Below, in pieces: positions 41,303-51,798 of a stretch of DNA of 64,000 nt; position 1 is the stretch's first letter; every line of letters starts with the position of its first letter. The DNA is from Pelomonas sp047654805 (GTDB lineage: Bacteria > Pseudomonadota > Gammaproteobacteria > Burkholderiales > Burkholderiaceae_C). The stretch covers positions 2,976,001 to 3,040,000 of the forward strand of contig NZ_JASGIV010000001.1 in the NCBI RefSeq assembly GCF_047654805.1, given 5' to 3'. The position numbers were made by a program, and so were the translations under genes. The notes under the pieces were generated by a model. It did no database searches. It was given only the letters and a program-made list of their open reading frames with translations, and was not told the DNA's origin.

Positions 41303-43735
41303 ATGACCGACCGCTGCTCGCTCCCCACCGCCACCGTCCGCCGCCCACAACACCGCCACGCGCCCTTGGCCCTGGCCGCGCTGCTCGCCGTGGCCGGCGC
41401 GTCTGCCACGCTGGTGTTCGCGCCACCGGCCTACGCCGCCGAGACGACCGCCGCCTTCGACATCCCTGCAGGTGCCCTCAACGCGGCCCTGCATCGCTTC
41501 ATTGCCCAATCCGGCGTGTTCGTCGCCGCCAACGGCGCGCTCACCGAAGGCCACAACAGCGCCGGGCTGCAAGGTCGCCATGCACCTGCCGATGCCCTCG
41601 AGCGGCTGCTCACCGGGACGGGGTTGGAAGCGGTGCGCCAATCCAACGGCAGCTTCGTGCTGAAGCAGCGGCCGCCCGCGCCTGCCCGCCCCGACACCGG
41701 CGCCTCGGCGCCAGAGAACATGCTGCCGCTGGTGCGGGTGAAGGCCGGGCCCGAACGTGAGCGGCCCCTCGGGCCGGTCGCCGGCTACGTCGCCAGCCGC
41801 ACTGCCACGGCCACCAAGACCGACACCGCGCTGCTCGAAGTGCCGCAGTCGATCTCGGTCATCGGCAGGGAGGAGATGGACGCGCATGGTGCGCAAGACA
41901 TCATGGCCGCCATCCGCTACACGCCCGGCGTGAGCGTCAACGCCTACGGCCCGGACAACCGCGGGTGGGAAGACATCATGCTGCGCGGCTTTTCGTCCTA
42001 TTACGCCAGCTACCGCGACGGGCTGGCGCAAACGCCGTTCGGCATCGTGTATGCGTTGACGGAGCCTTACGGGCTGGAGCGGGTCGAAGTGCTGCGCGGT
42101 CCGGCGTCCATGACGTTCGGCCAAGGAGATGCCGGCGGCATCATCAACCGCGTCAGCAAGCAAGCCACGGGCGATTCGCTCCGCGAGGTCGAGGTCCAGT
42201 TCGGCAGTCACCAGCGCAAGCAGTTGGCGGTCGACCTGGCGAACACGACCACCGCCGACGAGCCCTGGGCCTTCCGCGTGGTCGCCGTCGGCCTGGACAG
42301 CGATGACCAGGACCGCTATCCGGACGGCCATCCGCTGAATCGCACCCGCGCCTACCTCGCACCCTCGCTGCGGTGGCAGCCCGACACGGCGACCTCGTTG
42401 ACCCTGTTCGGCGAATTCATCCACAACCGCTCGCCCGAGGACCCGTACTACATCGGCGCCGACTACGTCCTCACGTCCGTCAAGATGGGCGACTACAGCT
42501 TCAGCCGGCTGACGCAGGATCAAACCTCCGTCGGCTACCGCTTCGAGCACCGCTTCGACGCCAACTGGACCGTGCGCCAGGTGGCGCGGCACAGCCGCAT
42601 CGAGCTCGACCGCCGCGTGGTCTGGGTCGACTCGCTGCTGGACGACGGCCACACCGTTTCCCGAGTGACGCGCACCTGGAACGACTCGGCGACCCAGACC
42701 GGCCTGGACACGAACGTGCAGGGCAAGCTGCGCAGCGGCTCGGCCGAGCACACGCTGCTGTTCGGCATCGACTGGAACAACCTGCGCGGCAACGCGCTGC
42801 GCCGCATCGGCACGGCGCCGGACCTGGACTTGCTCGCGCCGGTGTACGGCCAGCAGATCTCCATGCCGCAGGAGTTGCTGGCCGACTACAGCCAGCACAC
42901 CCGACAGCTGGGTATCTATGCGCAGGACCAAAGCAAGTTCGGCGACCGCTGGGTCGTCACGCTCGGCGGGCGGCAGGATGAGGTCAGGACCGTCACGGAA
43001 GACCGCGCCAACGCGGCCTCCACGGTGGAACGCGCGCATGCCTTCAGCGGCCGCGGCGGCGTCACCTACCTGCTTGGCAACGGCTGGGCGCCGTACCTGA
43101 GCTATGCGGAATCTTTCCTGCCCAACAGCGGCGTGGACGGGAACAACCAACCCTTCAAGCCCAGCCGGGGCAAGCAAGTGGAGGTCGGCATCAAGTACCA
43201 GCCCGAAGGCTCCCGCACCTACTTCGCCGCCGCCGTGTTCGACCTGCGCAAGACCAATGTCGTGACCTACGACAACGTCACCTTCGACGCCCGGCAGATC
43301 GGCAGGCAGCGCTCACGCGGCCTGGAACTGGAGGTCAAGACCGAGCTATCACGGGACTTGAGCGCCACCGCCTCTTACACCCGAACGCAGATGAAGGTGC
43401 TTGAAAGCGCGGACAGCACCGAAGTGGGCAAGGCACCGCCGGGACAGCCCAGGCAGGCCGCCTCGGCCTGGCTCGACTACAACCTGGGCGTCGGCTTCGG
43501 CATTTCGGGTGGCGTTAACTACGTGGGCCGACGACCGAACGACGAAGCGAACAGCACCAGCGAGCCCGGCTTCACGCTGCTCGACGCCGCCATCCGCTAC
43601 GAAGCCGGCGCCTGGCGGCTGGCGCTCAACGTGAGCAACCTGCTCGACAAGAAGTACTTCGGCATCTGCTACCACGGGGAGTGCTATCGAGGCCAGGACC
43701 GGGCCGTGACGATCTCGGCCCGATACAGGTTCTGA
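41303..43735 (+). CDS. TonB-dependent siderophore receptor with STN domain, cassette B
   Basis: The product has 810 residues from ATG 41303 (MTDRCSLPTATV). The signal peptide ends near residue 47, and the STN domain (about 50-120) includes FDIPAGALNAALHRFIAQSGVFV. The plug motif VPQSISVIGREEMDAHGAQDIMAAIRYTPGVSVNA and LERVEVLRGPASMTFGQGDAGGIINRVSK follow. The barrel ends in AVTISARYRF with the terminal aromatic expected for outer-membrane insertion. Unlike cassettes A and C it has no PepSY gene of its own downstream; the next gene is convergent. Confidence 0.92.
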   Translation: MTDRCSLPTATVRRPQHRHAPLALAALLAVAGASATLVFAPPAYAAETTAAFDIPAGALNAALHRFIAQSGVFVAANGALTEGHNSAGLQGRHAPADALERLLTGTGLEAVRQSNGSFVLKQRPPAPARPDTGASAPENMLPLVRVKAGPERERPLGPVAGYVASRTATATKTDTALLEVPQSISVIGREEMDAHGAQDIMAAIRYTPGVSVNAYGPDNRGWEDIMLRGFSSYYASYRDGLAQTPFGIVYALTEPYGLERVEVLRGPASMTFGQGDAGGIINRVSKQATGDSLREVEVQFGSHQRKQLAVDLANTTTADEPWAFRVVAVGLDSDDQDRYPDGHPLNRTRAYLAPSLRWQPDTATSLTLFGEFIHNRSPEDPYYIGADYVLTSVKMGDYSFSRLTQDQTSVGYRFEHRFDANWTVRQVARHSRIELDRRVVWVDSLLDDGHTVSRVTRTWNDSATQTGLDTNVQGKLRSGSAEHTLLFGIDWNNLRGNALRRIGTAPDLDLLAPVYGQQISMPQELLADYSQHTRQLGIYAQDQSKFGDRWVVTLGGRQDEVRTVTEDRANAASTVERAHAFSGRGGVTYLLGNGWAPYLSYAESFLPNSGVDGNNQPFKPSRGKQVEVGIKYQPEGSRTYFAAAVFDLRKTNVVTYDNVTFDARQIGRQRSRGLELEVKTELSRDLSATASYTRTQMKVLESADSTEVGKAPPGQPRQAASAWLDYNLGVGFGISGGVNYVGRRPNDEANSTSEPGFTLLDAAIRYEAGAWRLALNVSNLLDKKYFGICYHGECYRGQDRAVTISARYRF

Positions 43736-43810
43736 CGACCTTGCAGCGGGCTTGCTCGGCTGCGTTGGCATTGCCGAATTGGCTGGAGATTCAAGCACGA
43801 CCTTGCCTAC

Positions 43811-45055
43811 TCACCGGCGCGCCATCGACTTGCTGCGGGCACCCTGTTTTCTTCGCCAGATGACGACGCCAGTGACTGAAAGCGCCGCCACGGCCAGCCC
43901 CAGCATGCAGACGAAGAGCTTCATGGGAGCACCCCACAGCGCGGCTCGATGCAGGCTGGTCAGCCATGTGCGGACGGTGTCTGCGCCGGCAGCGCCGGTC
44001 GGCAGCCACACGCCCTTGAGCGTGCCCGTGTCGGCATCGAACAGCACACTGGTGGCGCCGCTTCGGTCACGGATGTCGCGACTGCTCCTCACGTCGTAGC
44101 GGTAGGTCCCACGGACGGGATCGAAGGCCAACCCGTCCTCTGCATGCACTGCAAAGCTTCCTGATCGGGCCTGCTCGGCCAACAGGCGCCGCCCGATCTC
44201 ACGAGCCTGTCCAAAATCGATGGCCGGGTTGAGCAGCGGCGCATCCAATGTGGGCAGCGACGTCTCATCGCGCTGGCGAGCGAGCACCGTATCCATCACC
44301 GGGTCGTAGACCTCGGAAAGGTTGAAGGCCACGCTACTCCAGGCCATGACCAGCAGCGCGGCCCACATCCAAAGCCCCCCAGCACGGTGCAGATCGAAGT
44401 TCATCTTGTAGCTGCCACCACCCCAGCGCACCTTCCAGTTCGCCCACCAGCGGGCGGCCCTGGATGCCTGGCCCGGCACGCCGCGCGCCGGCGCAGGGAA
44501 CGTGAGGTAGGCGCCCACGAAGCAGTCCAATGTCCAGAGCAGCGCCACGATCCCGAAGACGTAGTTTCCGAAGACACCCAACGCGAGCTGGTGGTGCAGG
44601 CGGTACACGAAGGGCATGAAGTTCTTCAGCCCCTGGGAGATGTCACCCCATCGGCGCTCGCCCAGTACCTCGCCCGTGTAGGGGTCGACGAACACCTGAT
44701 CGTTGGGCAACTCGGCTTGTGCGCCGGCGTCCGTCCGCGGCTCCACGGAAAACTGCATTGAACGTCCCGCTTCGACATTCAGCGGCAGATACGGCACGAC
44801 CACATCCGGGCGACTTGCGAGCAAGCGCTCGCGCAGCACGACGGGATCGAGCATCGATGCATTCGTGGCTGGTGGGGCAACCACGAAAAGCTGCGGATTG
44901 ATGGCGGCCTCCAGTGCGTCGGTCCACGCCATCAGGCTGCCGGTCAAGCCGGCGACGAGCAGAAACCCCGCCATGACCAAGCCCACCCAACGGTGCAGGC
45001 GTGCCAGCACCGGGCGAAGCCGGGCGAGCGAAGGCACGCGCTTCATGGCCGTCAT
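43811..45055 (-). CDS. PepSY-associated TM protein, iron cassette C
   Basis: The product has 414 residues. Hydrophobic segments near 18-42 (VGLVMAGFLLVAGLTGSLMAW), 165-190, 235-255 and 375-398 match the cassette A homologue. Both share the motif LHRWVGLV(I/M)AGFLL at the N-terminus, so the two genes are paralogues. It lies directly behind its receptor gene and is convergent with the cassette B receptor. The likely role is periplasmic handling or reduction of imported ferric siderophore. Confidence 0.85.
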   Translation of the reverse strand: MTAMKRVPSLARLRPVLARLHRWVGLVMAGFLLVAGLTGSLMAWTDALEAAINPQLFVVAPPATNASMLDPVVLRERLLASRPDVVVPYLPLNVEAGRSMQFSVEPRTDAGAQAELPNDQVFVDPYTGEVLGERRWGDISQGLKNFMPFVYRLHHQLALGVFGNYVFGIVALLWTLDCFVGAYLTFPAPARGVPGQASRAARWWANWKVRWGGGSYKMNFDLHRAGGLWMWAALLVMAWSSVAFNLSEVYDPVMDTVLARQRDETSLPTLDAPLLNPAIDFGQAREIGRRLLAEQARSGSFAVHAEDGLAFDPVRGTYRYDVRSSRDIRDRSGATSVLFDADTGTLKGVWLPTGAAGADTVRTWLTSLHRAALWGAPMKLFVCMLGLAVAALSVTGVVIWRRKQGARSKSMARR

Positions 45056-45079
45056 GACATGGGCTGCGCAGTGCGCGAC

Positions 45080-47554
45080 TTACCAACGGTATTGCGCCGT
45101 CAGCAGCACCTTGCGCGGATCGCCGTAATTGCAATAGCCATCGCCGCATTCGGCGAAGTACGTCCTGTCGGCAAGATTCTTGAGGTTCAACGCATATCGC
45201 CAGCTGCCGCGCTCGTAGCTCAGGCCCGCATCGAACACCGTGAAGGCGGGCACGATGTAGGACGCATTGGCGGCCGCCGTGTCGCCGACGTAGCGCATGC
45301 CCAAGCCGAGGCGCAACCCCGGCAGGCTCCAGCCTGCGAACTGGTAGTCGGCCCAGACCGACATCTGGTTGTACGGCGTGTTGGGCTGTCGCTGCCCGAC
45401 AGCTTCAGGCTGAACTGCACTGGCCTGAACGGTGCGTGCGTCGGTGTAGGTGTAAGAGGCGATGACCCGCAGGTCGCGCGTGACATCGGTTCTTGCTTCC
45501 AGCTCCACACCGCGGGACCGGACCTTGCCTGTCTGGATCGAGAAGTTGTCGGGATCCACCGGGTCCGGCACCTGCAGGTGACTCTGCGTCAACTGGTACA
45601 GCGAGGCCGACAGCAAGGTATTGCTGCCCGACGGCTGCCAGCGCAGACCGACCTCGTACTGCTCGCCATGCGTCGGCTTGAAGCGATTGCCCTGCCGGTC
45701 CTTGTCGCCAACGGGCTCGAACGACTGACTGAAGCTGACGAAGGGCGCCAGCCCGTTGTCGGCCAGATAGACCAGTCCGGCGCGGCCGGTGGTGGCGCTG
45801 CTGCGCTCGCCGCTCCAGGCCTCGTCGAAATAGTCGCTCTGGTCGATCTTGACGCTGTCGTGCCGCACGCCCAGCAGCAGCACCCAGCGCTTGTCCATCT
45901 TGATCTGGTCCTGCAGATAGACGCCCAGCGCGCGGGTCTTCTGCTTGTAGCCGTCCTTGCCATCGTCACCATGGGGCTGCGCGCCGTAGGCCGGCTTGTA
46001 GATGTCGATGGGGTCGATGAGTTGGTAGTAGCGCGTGCGCTTGTTGTCGCTGCTGTTGCCGTCCACGCCCACCACCAACTCGTGGGCCAGCGGGCCGGTG
46101 CTGAACCTGGTTTGCAGATTGCTGTCCAGCGTCCAGGACGAGACCTTCTCCATGCGCCTGGCGTAATAGCGCGTCAGCGTGCGCAGGTCGGGTTGCAGGG
46201 TGTCGCGGCCGGCGTAGTGCCAGGCCATGTCCACATCCGAGCGCCGCAACGTGAAGTTGAAAGAGCTCTGCTCGGACAAGGCCTGCTCCAGCAGCAGCGT
46301 GGCCGACGTCTGCGTGTCTTCATGCAGGTCGCCGGGTTCGCCGATGTTGCGTTCGCGCGGCGCGCGGCCATTCGGATTGGGCAGCAGCGTGGTCTCGGGA
46401 GGTAGGCCCCATTGGCGGTTGTGCCTGCTGTGCTGGTACTGGGTCAGCAAGGTGATCCGGGTGGTGCCGGACGGCTTCCAGGCGAAGGCCGGCGCCACGT
46501 AGACGCGATCGTCGGCAACGTCGTCGATGAAGGTGTCGCTGCCGCGGCCCAGCAAGGTCAAGCGATACGACAGGCGGTCATCGTCGGCCAGTTTGCCGCC
46601 CAGGTCGGCCGTGGCCTGCCGGCGGTTGTAGTTGCCGATTTCCAGCCCGACCTCATGCAGGCTGTCACTGGACGGACGCTTGGTCACCAGGTTGATCAAG
46701 CCACCGGGCTCTGCCGAGCCGTACAGCAACGAGGCCGCGCCGCGCAGGATGTCGACCCGCTCCAGCCCATAAGGTTCCTGCGTGCCGGTGAACGTGTTGC
46801 CCGACGAGCGCAGGCCGTCGCGGCGGATGCTCGAGTTGTCGATGGTGAAGCCGCGCAGCGTCAGGTTGTCGGTGTCGCGGTAGCCGTTGCTTTGTGTGCC
46901 GACGCCGGGCGTGTAGCCGACGACGTCACGCAGGCTGCGGGAGCCCTGAGCCTCTATCTGGTCGCTCGTGACGACCGAGATCGATTGCGGCGTCTCGATG
47001 AGCGGCGTGTCCGTCTTGGTCGCCGTGGCGCTGCGCCTGGCCACGTAGCCCGTGATCGGCCCGGCCGCGGTTTGTGCGTCCGGCGCCGCCTGCACCCTGA
47101 CCATGGGGAGCACCGATTCCATCGGCGCTTCCCGTTGCGACACCGGCTCGACACGCTTCACCAGCGCGTAGCCGCCGGTGGGCTTGGCCTCGGCCGCCAG
47201 GCCCGTGCCTTGCAGCAGCACAGGCAGGGCCTCGGCCACGCTGAAGCTGCCACGCAAGCCGCGGCTGTACAGGCCTGCCGTGGTATCGGTGGGGAATGAC
47301 AACAGGATGCCCGCCTCGCGGCCAAAGCGGTTGAGCGCGGCTTCCAGAGGCCCGGCGGGAATGTCGTAGGCCCTGCGGGCCGACGCTGCCGGCTGGATCG
47401 TCTCGGCGGCCAGCGCAGCCACCGGCCAGGCCGAAGCGGCGACCACCCCAGCGGCAAGGACGTGGCCGATGGCCATCGCCAGCGATGTGCGGCCAACCCG
47501 CGGCGCCTGCTCCTGGCCTGATGAATGCTGCGTCTGCTGGGCGCGTGTCCCCAT
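45080..47554 (-). CDS. TonB-dependent siderophore receptor with STN domain, cassette C
   Basis: The product has 824 residues from ATG 47554 (MGTRAQQTQHS), preceded by AAGGA. The signal peptide ends near residue 50. The STN domain (AYDIPAGPLEAALNRFGREAGILLSF) covers about 60-130. The plug contains IETPQSISVVTSDQIEAQGSRSLRDVVGYTPGVGTQ and LERVDILRGAASLLYGSAEPGGLINLVTKRP. The barrel ends in KVLLTAQYRW. The resemblance to the other two receptors suggests duplication followed by divergence of the ligand site. Confidence 0.92.
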   Translation of the reverse strand: MGTRAQQTQHSSGQEQAPRVGRTSLAMAIGHVLAAGVVAASAWPVAALAAETIQPAASARRAYDIPAGPLEAALNRFGREAGILLSFPTDTTAGLYSRGLRGSFSVAEALPVLLQGTGLAAEAKPTGGYALVKRVEPVSQREAPMESVLPMVRVQAAPDAQTAAGPITGYVARRSATATKTDTPLIETPQSISVVTSDQIEAQGSRSLRDVVGYTPGVGTQSNGYRDTDNLTLRGFTIDNSSIRRDGLRSSGNTFTGTQEPYGLERVDILRGAASLLYGSAEPGGLINLVTKRPSSDSLHEVGLEIGNYNRRQATADLGGKLADDDRLSYRLTLLGRGSDTFIDDVADDRVYVAPAFAWKPSGTTRITLLTQYQHSRHNRQWGLPPETTLLPNPNGRAPRERNIGEPGDLHEDTQTSATLLLEQALSEQSSFNFTLRRSDVDMAWHYAGRDTLQPDLRTLTRYYARRMEKVSSWTLDSNLQTRFSTGPLAHELVVGVDGNSSDNKRTRYYQLIDPIDIYKPAYGAQPHGDDGKDGYKQKTRALGVYLQDQIKMDKRWVLLLGVRHDSVKIDQSDYFDEAWSGERSSATTGRAGLVYLADNGLAPFVSFSQSFEPVGDKDRQGNRFKPTHGEQYEVGLRWQPSGSNTLLSASLYQLTQSHLQVPDPVDPDNFSIQTGKVRSRGVELEARTDVTRDLRVIASYTYTDARTVQASAVQPEAVGQRQPNTPYNQMSVWADYQFAGWSLPGLRLGLGMRYVGDTAAANASYIVPAFTVFDAGLSYERGSWRYALNLKNLADRTYFAECGDGYCNYGDPRKVLLTAQYRW

Positions 47555-47659
47555 GGTCGATCCTTTTTGCGAGAGTTGGAAAGTGCTGTTCACCCTCCAT
47601 GTCCCGCGAGAATCGAAAACAGACCAGCTTTGCGTAAAAAATTTTCTGGCCCGGGCTCG

Positions 47660-48691
47660 CTAGCCGCGCGCCGGCCGCACCATGACCCAGTAGCGCGTGA
47701 GGTAGTGGATCTCCACAGGCAGCGTGAGGCGCAGGGTGTCGAGGATGCGGCCGGTATCGGCCAAGGGATAGCTGCCGGAGACGCGCAGCCCGGCCACGGC
47801 CGCGTCGCAACTCATGTGGCCGGGCCTGTGGCGGCCGAGTTCGGCAAGAAAGGCCTGCAAGGACATGCCACTGGCGACCAGCATGCCGTCGGCCCAGGCC
47901 GTATCGTCATCGTTCGCCGGGACTGACTCGCCGACGGCCGTACGCGTGAAGCGGGCACGCTCACCCGCTCGGAGCAACCGTCCCTGCCCGGCCTGTGCCG
48001 CCGTCGGGCGGATGGAAACCGCGCCCTCGAAGACATCGACACGGCTCGCACCGGCGTGCTGGCGCACGGCGAAACGCGTGCCCACGGGCCTCAGTTCGCC
48101 CTCGGCGGTCTCCACGATGAAAGGGCGGCCTGTCCTGTCCTTACCCGTGGTGACCAGCATCTCGCCGCCCACCAGACGCACCCGCCGCTCGCTGTCGGTG
48201 AATCGCACATTGATGGCGCTGTCAGTGTTCAACACCACGGCCGTACCGTCGGCCAGGGTGACGGTGCGCCGCTCGCCCACGCCGGTGCGCTCGTCGGCCA
48301 CCCATTCACGCCACGGCGTGCGCTCTTGCGCGACCCAGGCTGCCCCGCCCGTGAACATCAGGACAGCCAGCGTCCTGACGGCATCCCGGCGCTTGCGCGA
48401 ACGCGGTGGCGCCAGCGCCGCTTGCGCGACGGCCGACGCGACCGGGGATTCCATGCCCCGCAGCGTCCCGAACACCTGGCCGTTCACCGCCTCGATGCGC
48501 TGCCAGGCTCGCTCGTTGTCTGGGTGCTCGGCCCGCCATTGCTGCAATTCCCGGCGCCGCCGCATGCCATCGGCGTCACCGGCATCGTCCGACTGCAGCT
48601 CGACCAGCCACTCGACCGCACGGCGAGCCACCGACGGTGGAACGCCGGCGGCGCCACCGGCATCGAACAAGGTCTCGGGATTCGCGCTCAT
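47660..48691 (-). CDS. FecR family regulator, cassette C
   Basis: The product has 343 residues. The N-terminal DUF4880-like region (VEWLVELQSDDAGDADG, then WRAEHPDNERAWQRIEAVNGQV) is followed by a short hydrophobic segment (VRTLAVLMFTGGAAWV, about 110-125). The FecR domain contains RRTVTLADGTAVVLNTDSAINV, and the C-terminus (LQAFLAELGRHRPGHMSCDAAVAGLRVSGSYPL) is DUF4974-like. The gene lies 14 bases after the sigma gene and before the receptor, completing the usual sigma-FecR-receptor order. Confidence 0.9.
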   Translation of the reverse strand: MSANPETLFDAGGAAGVPPSVARRAVEWLVELQSDDAGDADGMRRRRELQQWRAEHPDNERAWQRIEAVNGQVFGTLRGMESPVASAVAQAALAPPRSRKRRDAVRTLAVLMFTGGAAWVAQERTPWREWVADERTGVGERRTVTLADGTAVVLNTDSAINVRFTDSERRVRLVGGEMLVTTGKDRTGRPFIVETAEGELRPVGTRFAVRQHAGASRVDVFEGAVSIRPTAAQAGQGRLLRAGERARFTRTAVGESVPANDDDTAWADGMLVASGMSLQAFLAELGRHRPGHMSCDAAVAGLRVSGSYPLADTGRILDTLRLTLPVEIHYLTRYWVMVRPARG

Positions 48692-48705
48692 CCACTAGGC
48701 CCCGA

Positions 48706-49257
48706 TCAGTCCAGCGTCAAAGCGAAATAGCACTGCGCGCCCGCTCGCACCAAATGGCGCTTGACCGTGCTGACGGAAATGCCGAGCTCGGCCGCAATCT
48801 CGGCCTGGCCCATGCCGTCCAGCTGCGCCATCAGGAAGGCGCGCTTGGCCTGCGCTGGCAGCCCCTCCAACAGGCGATCGATCTGGATCAGCGTTTCCAG
48901 CAGAACGGCACGCTCTTCGGGTGACGGCGCCAAGGCCTGTGGCGCCTGCGCCAGGGCCTCGAGGTAGGCCTTCTCGATCTGCTCGCGGCGCCAGTGGTTG
49001 GCCAGCACGCGCTGCGCCACGGTGGTCAGGAAGGCACGCGGCTCCTGAAGAACGACCGGCTCTTCCCGCGCCAGCAGGCGCAGGAACGTGTCGTGCGACA
49101 AGTCCGCCGCACGGTGCGAGCAGCCAATCTTCTTGCGCAACCAGCCCAACAGCCAACCGTGATGGTCGCTGTAGAGCGCGCCCACCTGGCCGCGAAATGC
49201 ATCGTGCGCGGAAGACGACTGCGGGACTGGCTGGACCGCTGCCATGACGCTTTTCAT
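48706..49257 (-). CDS. FecI-like ECF sigma factor, cassette C
   Basis: The product has 183 residues. Region 2 (GALYSDHHGWLLGWLRKKIGCSHRAADLSHDTFLRLL) and region 4 (LPAQAKRAFLMAQLDGMGQAEIAAELGISVSTVKRHLVRAG) are complete. The start may be ATG 49257 or ATG 49245 (MAAVQPV). A Fur-box-like palindrome lies 28 bases upstream. It is the first gene of cassette C and reads leftward through fecR, receptor and PepSY genes. Confidence 0.9.
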   Translation of the reverse strand: MKSVMAAVQPVPQSSSAHDAFRGQVGALYSDHHGWLLGWLRKKIGCSHRAADLSHDTFLRLLAREEPVVLQEPRAFLTTVAQRVLANHWRREQIEKAYLEALAQAPQALAPSPEERAVLLETLIQIDRLLEGLPAQAKRAFLMAQLDGMGQAEIAAELGISVSTVKRHLVRAGAQCYFALTLD

Positions 49258-49277
49258 CCGAAGGACTAGATCCTCGA

Positions 49278-49871
49278 TTAATGCAAATGGGAATTATTCT
49301 CATTATAGCTATTGGCGGCGCTTGCGCTCCGCCTCATGCCGAAATGCCATTGGTTGCCCTTCTTGGTCTGGTGCATCTCGGGGTCCCGCTCGCCGTCCTT
49401 GTTCTTCGTCGAACTCGGCGCGGCAATGATGGTGGCGTCCACCACCGTGCCGGTCTTGAGCATCAAGCCCTGCTGGGCCAGGCCCGTATTGATGGCGGCC
49501 AGCAACTGCGGCGTCAGCTGGTGCTTCTCCAGCAGGTGACGAAAGCGCGGGATCGTGGTCTCGTCCGGCATCCGCGCGGCGCAATCCAGACCGGCAAACC
49601 GGCGGTATAGCGGCCGCTCGTGCAGTTCCTCTTCCATGGCCGGATCACTCAGGTTCCACCAAAGCTGCAGGCAGTGGATGCGCAGCATCGTTTCGATGGG
49701 GAACGGCGGTCGACCACCCAACGCCTGATGCGCGCCTCGTGCGTGCGGCTGAATCAGCGCCACCAGTTGCGCCCACGGCACCACCTGGTTCATCTCGTCC
49801 AGGAAGATTTCCTTGCGGGTCTTCTTGGGCAGCGGGTCAAGTCCGAGCGTGATCTGATCCATGTCAAGCAT
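49278..49871 (-). pseudogene. IS5-family transposase, 3'-truncated
   Basis: About 180 residues match IS5 transposases: DPLPKKTRKEIFLDEMNQVVPWAQLVALIQPH, then GRPPFPIETMLRIHCLQLWWNLSDPAMEEEL, and the first catalytic region (TGTVVDATIIAAPSSTKNK). Normal proteins have about 320 residues. Similarity stops near KGNQWHFGM (about 49335), and the frame reads on into the Fur-box region. The C-terminal DDE residues are lost, so the element cannot transpose by itself. It marks a recombination point at the right end of the iron island. Confidence 0.8.
49285..49305. promoter_or_regulatory. Fur-box-like palindrome upstream of cassette C sigma gene
   Basis: AAATGGGAATTATTCTCAT and the following TA closely resemble the palindrome at 39660-39680 (AATGNGAATNATTCTCATT). 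It sits 28 bases from the sigma start and directly at the truncation point of the IS5 remnant, so the promoter core appears to have been spared by the rearrangement. Confidence 0.75.
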
Positions 49872-50204
49872 CGTCGCCGACGCTCACCCCTCGCTCCAGT
49901 CGGATTCACGAGAGGTATTGCAGATCGTCCTTAGACGTTGATAAGCAAGCAATACCGTGCCGATTCACACGCGGCGCGGTACTCCGGTAGATGATCCGAA
50001 CCGTTCCGTGAAAACGGTAAATGATCCGACGCAATATCGATGATGGAGATACCGTCAACCGTACCGTCAATCTCTGCTGGTTTGCGCCTCAGGCGAGCGG
50101 TACGAACTCCATAGAAATCAACAACTTAGCGCCAATTGATGACTAGTTTCAGATCATCAATCCGTTTTGTAAGCTGTTGATTTAAAAGGGGATTTTCAGA
50201 CCCC
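49872..50204. other. Non-coding right end of island
   Basis: No gene is seen. It holds the third TGACGGTATC set, inverted arms of the attachment-like sequence, and the start of the guaA-proximal core. Confidence 0.6.
50048..50069. repeat. TGACGGTATC repeats (set 3), inverted orientation
   Basis: GATACCGTCA at 50048-50057 and a near copy, CGTACCGTCA, ending at 50069 lie just inside the right end of the iron island. They mirror set 2, which lies just inside its left end. Confidence 0.65.

Positions 50205-50222
<18 letters not shown>
50115..50222. repeat. Copy 3 of attachment-like sequence (guaA 3' end) with inverted arms
   Basis: The core CCCCTCACTCCCACTCGAT (50201-50219) overlaps the last codons and stop of guaA. 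AAATCAACAACTTA (50115-50128) and TAAGCTGTTGATTT (50170-50183) are inverted arms matching those of copy 2. This is probably the primary chromosomal target, restored after integration. Confidence 0.78.
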
Positions 50223-51791
<1,569 letters not shown>

Positions 51792-51798
51792 GGTGTTC

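Noticed and set aside
31561..50200. Search for an integrase, relaxase or conjugation gene inside the guaA-linked iron segment.
   Set aside because: None was found, so it is described as an island remnant and not as an ICE.
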